The notes beneath the pieces are model-generated. The model had not been told where the DNA came from. It ran no database searches and was given only the letters and a program-made list of their open reading frames with translations. The translations under genes and the position numbers were made by a program. 64,000 bases of DNA, taken from Roseibium salinum (GTDB lineage Bacteria > Pseudomonadota > Alphaproteobacteria > Rhizobiales > Stappiaceae). Each line of letters opens with the position of its first letter. The first letter of the stretch is position 1. The DNA is taken from assembly GCF_026240905.1 (NCBI RefSeq), contig NZ_JAPEVI010000003.1, positions 4,714,501-4,778,500 of the forward strand, written 5' to 3'. Shown piece by piece: positions 1 through 7,192 of this stretch.

Positions 1-2
1 CT

Positions 3-671
3 CTTCGTAATGATGTTGTCGCAATGGATACCGACGGCAACCAGATCGGCGTCGTGTTTGAAACCGCGCCACCGTTCGATACGCCGCGCGAGATGGAATC
101 TCTGGTTACGTGGACACGCAAAGCCATCGAAGAAGAGAGCCTTCATCCACTTCTCATTATCTCGGTCTTTGTGGTGCAGTTCCTTGCATTCCATCCATTC
201 CAGGACGGTAACGGCAGATTGTCACGTGTTCTCACAACGCTGCTGCTTTTGCGGGCGGGCTACGTCTATGCTCCTTACGCTTCGCTTGAGCGTGTGATTG
301 AGGAAAACAAAGACCTCTATTACAAGGCCCTCCGCCGCACGCAGACGACGCTGAAGAACGACAAGCCCGACTGGCTGCCTTGGATCGGCTTTTTCCTTCG
401 AGCATTAAAGAAACAAAAGGACACGCTCGCCATTCGGCTTGACCGGGAGCGCATCGAGCAAACAGGTGAAGCTGAATTGCCGGAAATCTCCGGTCAAATA
501 CTGGCTCTCTTCAAAACCCGCGAGCGGTTAACCCTCTCTCAGATCGAGGAATTAACCGGCGCGAACCGCAATACCCTCAAAGTGCGTATGCGCGAGCTAG
601 TGTCTTCAGGGCGCATCGCCCAACACGGCAAGGCCAGGGCGACATGGTACACAAAGGCATCAAATGGCTAG
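3..671 (+). CDS. Fic family protein, C-terminal part (cut by window edge)
   Basis: This frame is open from the left edge, so the true start lies outside the window. It carries the Fic catalytic loop HPFQDGNGRLSR, the HxFx(D/E)GNGRxxR signature of Fic enzymes that usually transfer AMP to a hydroxyl side chain of a target protein. After the Fic domain there is a stretch of about 60 residues that looks like a winged helix (LTLSQIEELTGANRNTLKVR), as in the Fic plus wHTH architecture of many chromosomal Fic proteins. The inhibitory helix, if there is one, would be in the missing N-terminal part. It sits at the start of an accessory region rich in toxin-antitoxin remnants, which fits a mobile or stress-related role, but its target cannot be told from the sequence. 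Confidence 0.85.
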   Translation, partial: LRNDVVAMDTDGNQIGVVFETAPPFDTPREMESLVTWTRKAIEEESLHPLLIISVFVVQFLAFHPFQDGNGRLSRVLTTLLLLRAGYVYAPYASLERVIEENKDLYYKALRRTQTTLKNDKPDWLPWIGFFLRALKKQKDTLAIRLDRERIEQTGEAELPEISGQILALFKTRERLTLSQIEELTGANRNTLKVRMRELVSSGRIAQHGKARATWYTKASNG

Positions 672-1238
672 CCTGACAGCCTTCAGGAGAACCGTCCCAA
701 TGCAGCGCGCGGCTGACGGAAAAACGTGCCTGGAGCTTTGCCTATGACCTCCATCTTGTTCAGCAGTTGAGCATCCCACAAATCCGAAGCGATTGATGAC
801 GCTTCCAAACGCGCCTGACTGACCCGGAAGCGATTGGCGCGATTGTTCAATACTTGGCGGCGACGGACTGCTGCCGCCGGACCCCACACTTACCTATCAT
901 TCGCTACACTCTTCGGATTTCCACTAGAGGTTCCGCCGTTTAGAGAGGCCTTTCGGGGTTGCTTCTCCTGGGACGGCGGTTGGAATCGGCAGGTTGAACT
1001 AGGACGGCTGCCATCTGCTGGAAACTGTGATTTGGCGCCCCGTCGTAGATGTAAAATCAACAACTTCCGATGCCGATCGGCGTCGAGACCCCCGCCGATT
1101 CACGATCGCCCACACATTAAGGCTCAAGCTGAACCTGTGTTGTGCTCTTCCGGTGCGAACAGCCCCGACAAGGGTTGGTGCGAAAGGTCGAAGCAAGTCG
1201 GGTTGAATGAAATGGGGAGGATGGAGTGCCATAGCCAA
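672..1238. other. Non-coding or decayed stretch between the Fic gene and the dehydrogenase
   Basis: About 570 bases without a convincing gene. The open frames here have no recognisable domains and poor codon use. The stretch contains one copy of the dispersed 55-bp repeat (1053-1107). It also has a short GC-rich inverted repeat near 856-880 (GGCGGC ... GCCGCC) preceded by TTCAATACTTG, which could be a very degenerate further copy. Confidence 0.5.
1053..1107 (+). repeat. Dispersed 55-bp direct repeat, copy 1
   Basis: First of four same-orientation copies. Conserved blocks are TCAACAACTT, then GCCGATCGGCGTCG, then a C-rich block and GCCGATTCACG. The centre contains the GCCGATCGGC palindrome. 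It lies between the convergent ends of the Fic gene and the 2-hydroxyacid dehydrogenase gene. Confidence 0.7.
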
Positions 1239-2225
1239 TCAAGGCCCGTGTTCTTCCCTTTTGACTACACTCTCCAGTGGTTGGTTGGATACAAGACGGT
1301 TGATGTTGTCTGCCATTGCTTGCCGGCGACGGTTCACCGTGCCGTGGGTCCAGCCGGACATGTGCGGCGTCATCACGATGTTATCCAGCTCGTGGAACGG
1401 ATAGACTGAGGGGTGCGGCGCCGGGTTTGTGCCATCCGGATAGACATACCAAGTGTCGATGATCGCGCCGCCGATCCGCTTTTGCGAAAGCGCCTCATAA
1501 AGGGCCTTTTCGTCGATGACCGGACCGCGGCCGACGTTCACGAGGATAGCTTCCGGTTTCATCGCGGCAATGACGTTGGCATCGACCAGGCCGGCCGTCT
1601 GGGGCGTAAAGGGGAGGGTGTTGACGATCACATCCGCCTCACCTGCAAAGCTGTCGAGGTCAGACAGGAAATAGTGCTGTTCAAACACGGAAGTGTCTTC
1701 CGGTGCTGATCGGTTTGCCACGATGACTTTCATGCCAAAGACCCTTGCCCTTGCCGCGATCGTCTTACCGATATGGCCGAATCCGATCAGGCCGATGGTC
1801 TGTTCGCCGAGTTCGGTGCGAAGTGCATCTGCGCCACCGGAACGGTAGGACCAGTCGCCTTGGCGCAGGCGCTTGTCAGCATCGGCAAGCGGAACATGAC
1901 GCAGCAAAAGGGATGCCATCACATATTCCGCAATGGCCGCCTCATGGCCGAAGCAATTGCAGAGGGCGGCGCCTTCGGGAACAAGGCCCAGATCGATCCC
2001 GTCATAGCCTGCACCTGGAAGCTGATAGAGCTTCAGTGTAACCGGGACCGGCATTCCTGCAGCAAGCCGAACGCCGACGATCACGTCAGCGGCCTCATAG
2101 GCACGGCGGTCTTCTTCCGTCGTCAGTGTGTCCGGCAGTTCGATGATCTCATGATTTTGGGAAAGCAGGCCGGCAAAGCCTTGCACGAAACTGCAGGCAT
2201 TCTGGCCGTGAAACACGATTTTCAT
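1239..2225 (-). CDS. D-isomer-specific 2-hydroxyacid dehydrogenase family protein
   Basis: An NAD(P)-dependent oxidoreductase of about 328 residues. The nucleotide-binding motif is GLIGFGHIGKT (around residue 145), the conserved arginine is in NVGRGPV and the catalytic histidine in MTPHMSGWT. The usual catalytic glutamate, 29 residues after that arginine, is a tyrosine here (DTWYVYP). The enzyme thus belongs to a divergent branch, and its 2-keto/2-hydroxyacid substrate is unknown. I chose the ATG at 2225 because the protein begins MKIVFHGQN there; an upstream TTG at 2291 would only add an unconserved extension. It follows idnO and the idnD remnant on the same strand, so it was probably the last gene of a sugar-acid (idonate/gluconate-like) catabolic operon. 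Confidence 0.85.
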   Translation of the reverse strand: MKIVFHGQNACSFVQGFAGLLSQNHEIIELPDTLTTEEDRRAYEAADVIVGVRLAAGMPVPVTLKLYQLPGAGYDGIDLGLVPEGAALCNCFGHEAAIAEYVMASLLLRHVPLADADKRLRQGDWSYRSGGADALRTELGEQTIGLIGFGHIGKTIAARARVFGMKVIVANRSAPEDTSVFEQHYFLSDLDSFAGEADVIVNTLPFTPQTAGLVDANVIAAMKPEAILVNVGRGPVIDEKALYEALSQKRIGGAIIDTWYVYPDGTNPAPHPSVYPFHELDNIVMTPHMSGWTHGTVNRRRQAMADNINRLVSNQPLESVVKREEHGP

Positions 2226-2317
2226 GGGACGCCCCGTTCTGAAGAGGGTTCTGTCTACAACGCCAATATTCGAAAAACTTTTGGGCTTCAACAGCTTCGG
2301 GTTGAATGCTCGCTGAT

Positions 2318-2591
2318 CTAGCCGTTGAAGGCAAGCTGGACGTTCCTGGTCAGGCAGCGATCCGAGGCCAGGCCGAAAGCTTCATTGGCCCGTTCAGCGG
2401 GAAGCATTGCCAAGATCACTGAAGACAGATCGATCGCACCGCTGGAGAGGAGTTCAACGGCCCATTCGAATTCCGCACCGAAGCGGAAGCTGCCTCGCAG
2501 AATGAATTCCTTGGCCAGAACGAGCTTAAGTGGACGGGGAATGTCGTACAATACGAAGGTCGTGAGGCTGAGGAGCAACAATCGTACGCAA
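2318..2591 (-). pseudogene. idnD: Remnant of an L-idonate 5-dehydrogenase-like zinc alcohol dehydrogenase (internal deletion)
   Basis: Only the two ends of the gene remain. The last 75 or so codons are intact and match the C-terminus of idonate/sorbitol-type zinc dehydrogenases (key segments AKEFILRGSFRF, LPAERANEAFGLASDR). Just upstream, in another frame starting near a TTG at 2591, is what looks like the N-terminal strand of the same family (RTIVAPQPHDLRIV). The roughly 245 residues between them are missing and the join shifts the frame. The Zn-binding and Rossmann parts are absent, so no active enzyme can be made. It lies between idnO and the hydroxyacid dehydrogenase with short spacings, as expected for the middle gene of a former operon. 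Confidence 0.75.
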
Positions 2592-2611
2592 CGGGGTGCC
2601 GTTCTGATGGA

Positions 2612-3373
2612 TCAAAGGACGGAAATCATGCCGCCGTCGACATAAATCATTTGACCGCTGACGTAGTTTGAGGCTGAGGAGGCGAGATAGACCGCAGTCC
2701 CGGCCAGTTCTTCCGGCTTACCCCAGCGTTTCGCGGGAGTGCGGCCCTTCACCCATGCGTCAAACTGCGGATTGTCGATCAGCGCTTTGTTCATGTCTGT
2801 GATCATGTAGCCGGGGCCGATGGCGTTGATCTGAATGCCGTGTTCCGCCCATTCCGCCGTCATCGACCGTGTCAGCATCTTGATGCCGCCCTTGGCCACC
2901 GTATAGGGCGCGACCGTTGCCCGGGCGAGCTCACTGGTCAGGGAGCCGATGTTAATGATCTTGCCGTTCTTGCGCGGGATCATCCGTTTCGCGGCCTCCC
3001 GGCCAACCACAAAGGCGCTTGTGAGATTGGTGTCCATCACCCGCTGCCATTCGGGCGTGGACAGGTCGACCAGCGGCTTGCGCAGCTGAATGCCCGCGTT
3101 GTTGACGAGGATGTCAATTGCTGTCCCGTCCTTGTCGAACGTCTCGAAAGCGGCAACGACGGCGGCTTCATCCGTGACATCGAAGGCGGCAACGCGGACG
3201 GAAAACCCTTTGTCCCGCAGGTCTTGCGCGGTGGCCTCAAGGCGGGTTGCATCAACTCCGTTCAGAACCAGCGTAGCGCCTGCCTCTGCAAGGCCGGTTG
3301 CGATGGCGAGCCCGAGGCCGCGCGAGGAACCGGTTACAAGGGCGGTGCGTCCTGTCAGGTCAAAGATATTCAT
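2612..3373 (-). CDS. idnO: Short-chain dehydrogenase, gluconate 5-dehydrogenase-like
   Basis: A complete classical SDR of 253 residues. It shows the cofactor motif TGSSRGLGLAIA (residues 14-25), the NNAG motif and the active-site set Ser...Tyr-x-x-x-Lys (IGSLTSE, then YTVAK). The C-terminal YVDGG motif is present. Closest by eye to gluconate 5-dehydrogenases (IdnO/Gno), which interconvert D-gluconate and 5-keto-D-gluconate with NAD(P)H. The neighbouring idnD remnant supports an idonate/gluconate role, but SDR substrates are hard to assign from sequence alone. First gene of a three-gene minus-strand set; its partner idnD is destroyed, so the pathway is probably incomplete. Confidence 0.8.
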   Translation of the reverse strand: MNIFDLTGRTALVTGSSRGLGLAIATGLAEAGATLVLNGVDATRLEATAQDLRDKGFSVRVAAFDVTDEAAVVAAFETFDKDGTAIDILVNNAGIQLRKPLVDLSTPEWQRVMDTNLTSAFVVGREAAKRMIPRKNGKIINIGSLTSELARATVAPYTVAKGGIKMLTRSMTAEWAEHGIQINAIGPGYMITDMNKALIDNPQFDAWVKGRTPAKRWGKPEELAGTAVYLASSASNYVSGQMIYVDGGMISVL

Positions 3374-3549
3374 GGCTGTTTCCGGTTCTGGTTCGGCGAA
3401 GGCTGATCAAAGGGAACGCCCGCTTAGATCCGGGCTTGAGTTTTAAATCAGTCGGGCGTTGACTTTCAATTAGTCGAGTATGTGCTTTCGCACGGTCGAA
3501 AGAGATTGGTTGTGGATCGGCTCCACAATCTCACCGCGTTGGCACATGC

Positions 3550-3605
3550 AAGTTCAACTACTTGCGGCGCCGATCGGCGTCGAGCCCCTAGTCGGTGGAC
3601 ACCTG
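3550..3605 (+). repeat. Dispersed 55-bp direct repeat, copy 2
   Basis: Same orientation as copy 1, with AGTTCAACTACTTGCGG, the perfect 12-bp palindrome CGCCGATCGGCG, and a C-rich tail. A TGTGGATCGGC block about 39 bases upstream (3511) is shared with copy 3. It lies just past the 3' end of the parE remnant. Confidence 0.75.
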
Positions 3606-3631
3606 AAGGACGACGAAAAGACGTGTGTTTG

Positions 3632-3926
3632 TCACGCAAGATGACGGCCCGGATCCATGTGCCCATGCAGAACACGGAGGACACGGATGCCTTCAGTTAT
3701 TCGTTGATAGTAGATGGAATGCGAGATGCTTTCGTAGCGCCGCAGTCCTTCGCGCACGGAAGCTGTAGTCCGAACCGATACTCGGATTCTCCGCAACCAT
3801 TTCGATCTTGCTATGAAGCATCTGGGCATTGTGTTCGGCCTGCACCTGGCCGAAACGCTCGATGCCATAGAGATAGATGTCAATTAGGTCGGGCTCCGCA
3901 TCACCAGTGATTTCAATCCTGATCAC
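3632..3926 (-). pseudogene. parE: ParE/RelE-superfamily toxin, frameshifted
   Basis: The first 57 residues (MIRIEITGDAEPDLIDIYLY ... PSIGSDYSF) are in one frame. The expected continuation (VREGLRRYESISHSIYY, then the RVLHGHMD end) is in another. One extra base around 3757-3762 explains the break. Joined, the product would be about 98 residues, the normal ParE length, with the family motif LRRY...SHSIYYQ and the C-terminal ILRVLH-type strand. As given, the reading frame instead ends early at 3693 and loses the core strands, so toxin activity is unlikely unless the extra base is a sequencing error. The start overlaps the end of parD by 14 bases. Confidence 0.8.
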
Positions 3927-4179
3927 GCGGCAAGCCCTTCTGACGCGCTTCTTCCCGCGCGGCTTCCATTATTCCAGGCAACGCGCGCTCGCTAATGCCG
4001 CTAGCTTCCGCGCGGGCGAGCACATCACGTAGCTCCTGGATTGCAGCCTCCCTGCGATCTTGATCGCGACGCACCAAATCACGGAAGTATTCACTCACAT
4101 TCCCGTACCGGCCCGCATGGACTTGTGCCTCCACCCATTCGTTCATTTGGTCGGGCATCGAAATGGTAATTCTAGACAT
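3913..4179 (-). CDS. parD: ParD-type ribbon-helix-helix antitoxin
   Basis: Intact 88-residue protein. The N-terminal ITISMPDQMNEWVEAQV is the ribbon-helix-helix DNA-binding strand and helix. YGNVSEYFRDLVRRDQ is the second helix typical of the CopG/Arc/MetJ-like ParD family. The charged C-terminal half would wrap the ParE toxin. It is the first gene of the parDE pair and would repress its own promoter by binding upstream of 4179. Because parE is broken, this may be an orphan antitoxin. Confidence 0.85.
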   Translation of the reverse strand: MSRITISMPDQMNEWVEAQVHAGRYGNVSEYFRDLVRRDQDRREAAIQELRDVLARAEASGISERALPGIMEAAREEARQKGLPRDQD

Positions 4180-4398
4180 ATCATACCTCGTCGCTTACCT
4201 GCTCATAATAGTTCTTATCTATCAATGCAAATTGAGGATCAACAAAGGAGCCGTACGACTGAACGAATGCCAAGGCCCAAGTGGCAGGGGCTCAGGAACT
4301 TTTTGAGCCTGATTGACAAGCTGTATGTCAGGTGAAAGCTCGAACTGCACGCGCTCGGCTGTGGATCGGCGCCAACAGATGACCTGATCAGAGTTCAG

Positions 4399-4452
4399 AA
4401 ATTCAACAACTTGCGACGCCGACCAGCATCGGAACCCATTGCCGGTTCACAG
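4399..4452 (+). repeat. Dispersed 55-bp direct repeat, copy 3
   Basis: AAATTCAACAACTTGCGACG, then a diverged centre (CCGACCAGCATCGG, no longer palindromic), then GCCGGTTCACAG. A GTGGATCGGCGCCA block 38 bases upstream matches the one preceding copy 2. It lies between parDE and the nucleotidyltransferase gene. Confidence 0.75.
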
Positions 4453-4464
4453 TTGGTGTGCCAG

Positions 4465-5487
4465 TCAGGGCAAACGCTTGAGCAATTCCGCGGTGGCCGG
4501 CATGTGCAGTAGACTTGCCGCAATTCGCTGTCGCCATGCAGGACCGGTCTCTATTGCAAGCTGGTAAGCTTCAGCAATGTCATCCGGCCGTGTTTCGGCC
4601 AATGCTTCGATCAGGAATGCCGCTTGTGCACGGTCCTTGTGTGCTTTGAGAGCGTCCGGTCCACCCTGTCTTCGGTCCGCAACAATTAGCTTATGCACCG
4701 CATATCGTTCCGGCCGTGGGATCTGTACAAGCACTCCCGACCGATAGAGGAATGGGACGCGTATCGGCTCGGCAATGAGATAATTGAGAAAATGCAGGCT
4801 TTGCGCGTTGACGCCAAGCGCGGGTAGGTCACGGATTGCCTCGTCTTGTTCGAATGATGGTGTCAGGAACTCCACCAGTGCCTGGCGATTTGTTTGTCGC
4901 CAGCGCCAGGTTTTTCCGTGGTCGATCGTTGGCAGAGGATCGAATTGGAGTTCGGCAAAGACCTCCGCAAGCGGCGGCTCGACCGTGTCTGCGAGGGCGA
5001 GTGACAAGCGTTCAAAACTCGCAATGTCGATATCATCTGTTGCTGCCGATTGATCGAATCCGATCCGTACCCCGAGTTCGCCTTCATAGCACCGGAAGGC
5101 CTGTGTGCCGACGATCGTTCCGCCGAGCCGAAAGACGCCGGCTTTGGCCATTGCCGAGACGACCTGACCGGATGCGACATCTGCGAACAAGTATCCTTCG
5201 GCCCTGAGCACCCGCATCAGTCTTGCACGGTCACGCTGTGCTTGTTTTGCTGCCCTGGCGATCTCCGACTGCCGGTCCAGTTGCATCCGCAGCTCCGGAG
5301 TGTCTTCACCGATATAGCGATCGATGGTTTTGTTTCCGAGCCGAAAGTGATCGTACCAATAGGTTTTTGTGCCAACCGCTTTCGCTCGCGGCGTGCCGCG
5401 CAGGTCTGAAACAGCGCTCTCTATCAAGGAACGCCGCAGATCCGTCCAGGCAGCCGTCCCTATGGCGCTGTGGTAGTCGACGGTCAC
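4465..5487 (-). CDS. GSU2403-family nucleotidyltransferase-fold protein
   Basis: A 340-residue protein that resembles the GSU2403 nucleotidyltransferase-fold family (Pfam NTP_transf_8). The first ~110 residues are helical and charged, with the family-typical segment GTKTYWYDHFRLGNKT. The fold core follows: a glycine-rich start (FRLGGTIVGTQAF) and an acidic ATDDIDIASF motif that would supply the metal-binding Asp pair. The C-terminal part is helical. The substrate is unknown; relatives of this fold include AbiEii-type toxins, which modify nucleic acids. The start is a GTG at 5487, preceded by GTGGGG as ribosome site. Two tandem palindromes lie directly upstream and cover that site, suggesting tight autoregulation or RNA-level control. 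It is flanked by repeat copies 3 and 4. Confidence 0.75.
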   Translation of the reverse strand: MTVDYHSAIGTAAWTDLRRSLIESAVSDLRGTPRAKAVGTKTYWYDHFRLGNKTIDRYIGEDTPELRMQLDRQSEIARAAKQAQRDRARLMRVLRAEGYLFADVASGQVVSAMAKAGVFRLGGTIVGTQAFRCYEGELGVRIGFDQSAATDDIDIASFERLSLALADTVEPPLAEVFAELQFDPLPTIDHGKTWRWRQTNRQALVEFLTPSFEQDEAIRDLPALGVNAQSLHFLNYLIAEPIRVPFLYRSGVLVQIPRPERYAVHKLIVADRRQGGPDALKAHKDRAQAAFLIEALAETRPDDIAEAYQLAIETGPAWRQRIAASLLHMPATAELLKRLP

Positions 5488-5491
5488 GATT

Positions 5492-5563
5492 TACCCCACA
5501 TGTTTTCTCTTGTGGGGTAATGGTAACACAGAGAATACCCCACACAAATTTTTTTGTGGGGTA
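5492..5563 (-). promoter_or_regulatory. Two tandem perfect palindromes upstream of the nucleotidyltransferase gene
   Basis: TACCCCACA-N10-TGTGGGGTA occurs at 5492-5519 and again at 5536-5563. The arms are 9 bp, the spacers 10 bases, and the repeat-to-repeat step is 44 bases. The first palindrome ends four bases before the GTG start and contains the likely ribosome site. They could be paired operators for a dimeric regulator, or hairpins that hide the ribosome site in the mRNA. Confidence 0.8.
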
Positions 5564-5627
5564 GTAGAATTGCGGGCAGCGGGGGACGGTGCGGCTCGTC
5601 GCTACCGAGCGACCCCGCCGCAGAATC

Positions 5628-5681
5628 GAATTCCATAACTTGCGGCGCCGATCGGAGTCGGGACGCCTCGCCGGTTCACAG
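5628..5681 (+). repeat. Dispersed 55-bp direct repeat, copy 4
   Basis: GAATTCCATAACTTGCGGCG, then CCGATCGGAGTCGGGACG, then CCTCGCCGGTTCACAG. Same orientation as the other three. It lies upstream of the nucleotidyltransferase promoter. Confidence 0.75.
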
Positions 5682-5687
5682 GCATAC

Positions 5688-7192
5688 TTAGCCACGTTAT
5701 CGACGCCCATATCTCTTCGTGAGCGATTTTCGACATTGGTGATATATTTTCAACTCTTGGTCTATGAAGTCCTTTCGGTAAATACGCGATGCATGATCAT
5801 CAAACGATTTTTGGCGGTTTTCTGCTGTTTTTGGGAGTGCTCAATGAAATCGGGCGCGCAACTTCACTTGGCAGAAAACGTGGCAACCTGAGCTGACCTG
5901 ATTTGTGCCATCCGAAATTACGCAATGAATACAAGTGCCGCGCAAGCTCAAGGTCGCAACTGAAACTTGGATTTCGAAGCGAGTTTCCACCTCGAGAAAA
6001 GGCCAGCGTTCTGCCGTTTCGAGCAAGTTTGTACAGGTCGGCCCGGCATCCATGCTAGCAACTGTTTCTCCTGCGACGTCGAGCTCTGCGCAAGTTCAAG
6101 GTGGGAACTGAAACACGTTTTTTGAAACGAGTTCCCACCTTGGCACGAAACGCTGAATTCTGCAGCATTTCAGATTTTGGAGCTGATTGCACCACTCGCC
6201 AAGGTGGGAACTTTCAATCTTGCAGAATCTACTCTCTTGGACGAATTCATATCTAGTGAAAAAGTAATTGTGCTGAGCACAATCCGATTTTTCACATATC
6301 GCCTTCCGAACGGCTGCTGTGCGCCCTAACCCGATACGCGTTTTGATGCATTCGGTTCACATCTCCTCCGCAGGTTTCTGCGGGCGCGCGGCCGAAAAGG
6401 CCATTTTCGCGTTAACATAGGGCATACATAAGTTAAGGTTATGACGCTGTGAAATTAGATTATCGAGTCCCAAATTGACTGGTTCGGACCATGAAGCGCC
6501 TGCAAGGTTCACTTTCGTTAAGGTCACGATCGGCTGAAGTTAATATCTGTAAAGATAGGGCGGCAGAACTGTTCCGGGGATTGGCTGTCATTTCACTAGT
6601 CGACCCGTAAGGCATCCCCAAAATGAGCGCTCGAGCTTTCTAGGACTTCCACTTCAACGGCTGATTAAATGTACCTGGTGCTGGTATTCCAAAGTGCAAC
6701 CGCGGATTTCCTACACCAGTCCTGCCCTCGATACACTTCACAACTAGTGTAGGACGACTTCTTGGACGCTTGAAGGCAATGCTCCGTGCGGCAGTATGGC
6801 AGCGGCTGCCGGCAGTTGGAGGCAGCGTCGCGGCTTAGTCGTTGGTCGCTGTTCCTGCGTGCGGGCCGGCCCATGGCGCGAAGTATCGGAAAGCGGCTGT
6901 CGCAGGTGGCGTTTTGGCTATGCTGCGCGAGCGTACTGGCGCTGGCGACCTTCGCGCTGCCTGTCCCGACATGGCGGATAGGTGAGTTTCTGGCAAGCGA
7001 ACTCGATCCGCTTGAGCTATTGCCCAAGATGCCGGTCATGCCATTCGATGGCTTCGGCAGCCGTTGTCGAGAGACCCGGGTCCACATCCGTCGAACTCGC
7101 CGGCGTCTACGTGCAGGGAAATGAGCGCTTACGGTGCTTCGCCTGTGGAGATATAGTAGTGTTGCGGCGTAGCCGTTCAGCAATGGTGGCGG
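5688..7192. other. 1.5-kb stretch without a supported gene
   Basis: The stretch is more AT-rich than its surroundings and no open frame shows a known domain. It contains the 53-bp repeat pair with hairpins at 5940-6211. There is a short GGCCGAAAAGGCC hairpin near 6390. A weak candidate ORF (6873-7124, plus strand) begins MARSIGKRLSQ and has one hydrophobic segment, but lacks a good ribosome site and any recognisable domain, so I do not call it as a gene. The promoter of the downstream cyclase gene should be in the last part. Confidence 0.5.
5940..6211. repeat. 53-bp direct repeat pair with internal inverted repeats, plus a third arm
   Basis: Copies at 5940-5992 and 6088-6140 match at 43 of 53 positions without gaps. 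In the second copy AAGGTGGGAACT (6097-6108) and AGTTCCCACCTT (6130-6141) form a perfect 12-bp stem, with a small inner CGTTT/AAACG stem. A third AAGGTGGGAACT occurs alone at 6200-6211. The first copy keeps only part of the stem (AGGT...ACCT, AACT...AGTT). Confidence 0.75.

Noticed and set aside
834..1409. 191-codon plus-strand ORF
   Set aside because: It covers the end of the dehydrogenase gene on the other strand and a repeat copy, with no domain and poor codon use.
1053..5681. The dispersed repeats as integron attC sites
   Set aside because: Copies 2 and 3 begin GTTCAAC/ATTCAAC, which fits the RYYYAAC end, but no copy ends with the complementary GTTRRRY, copies 1 and 4 lack the first motif, and no tyrosine integrase of the IntI type is seen.
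5940..6211. CRISPR array
   Set aside because: There are only two full repeats with 43 of 53 bases alike and one partial arm; spacing is irregular and there are no cas genes.
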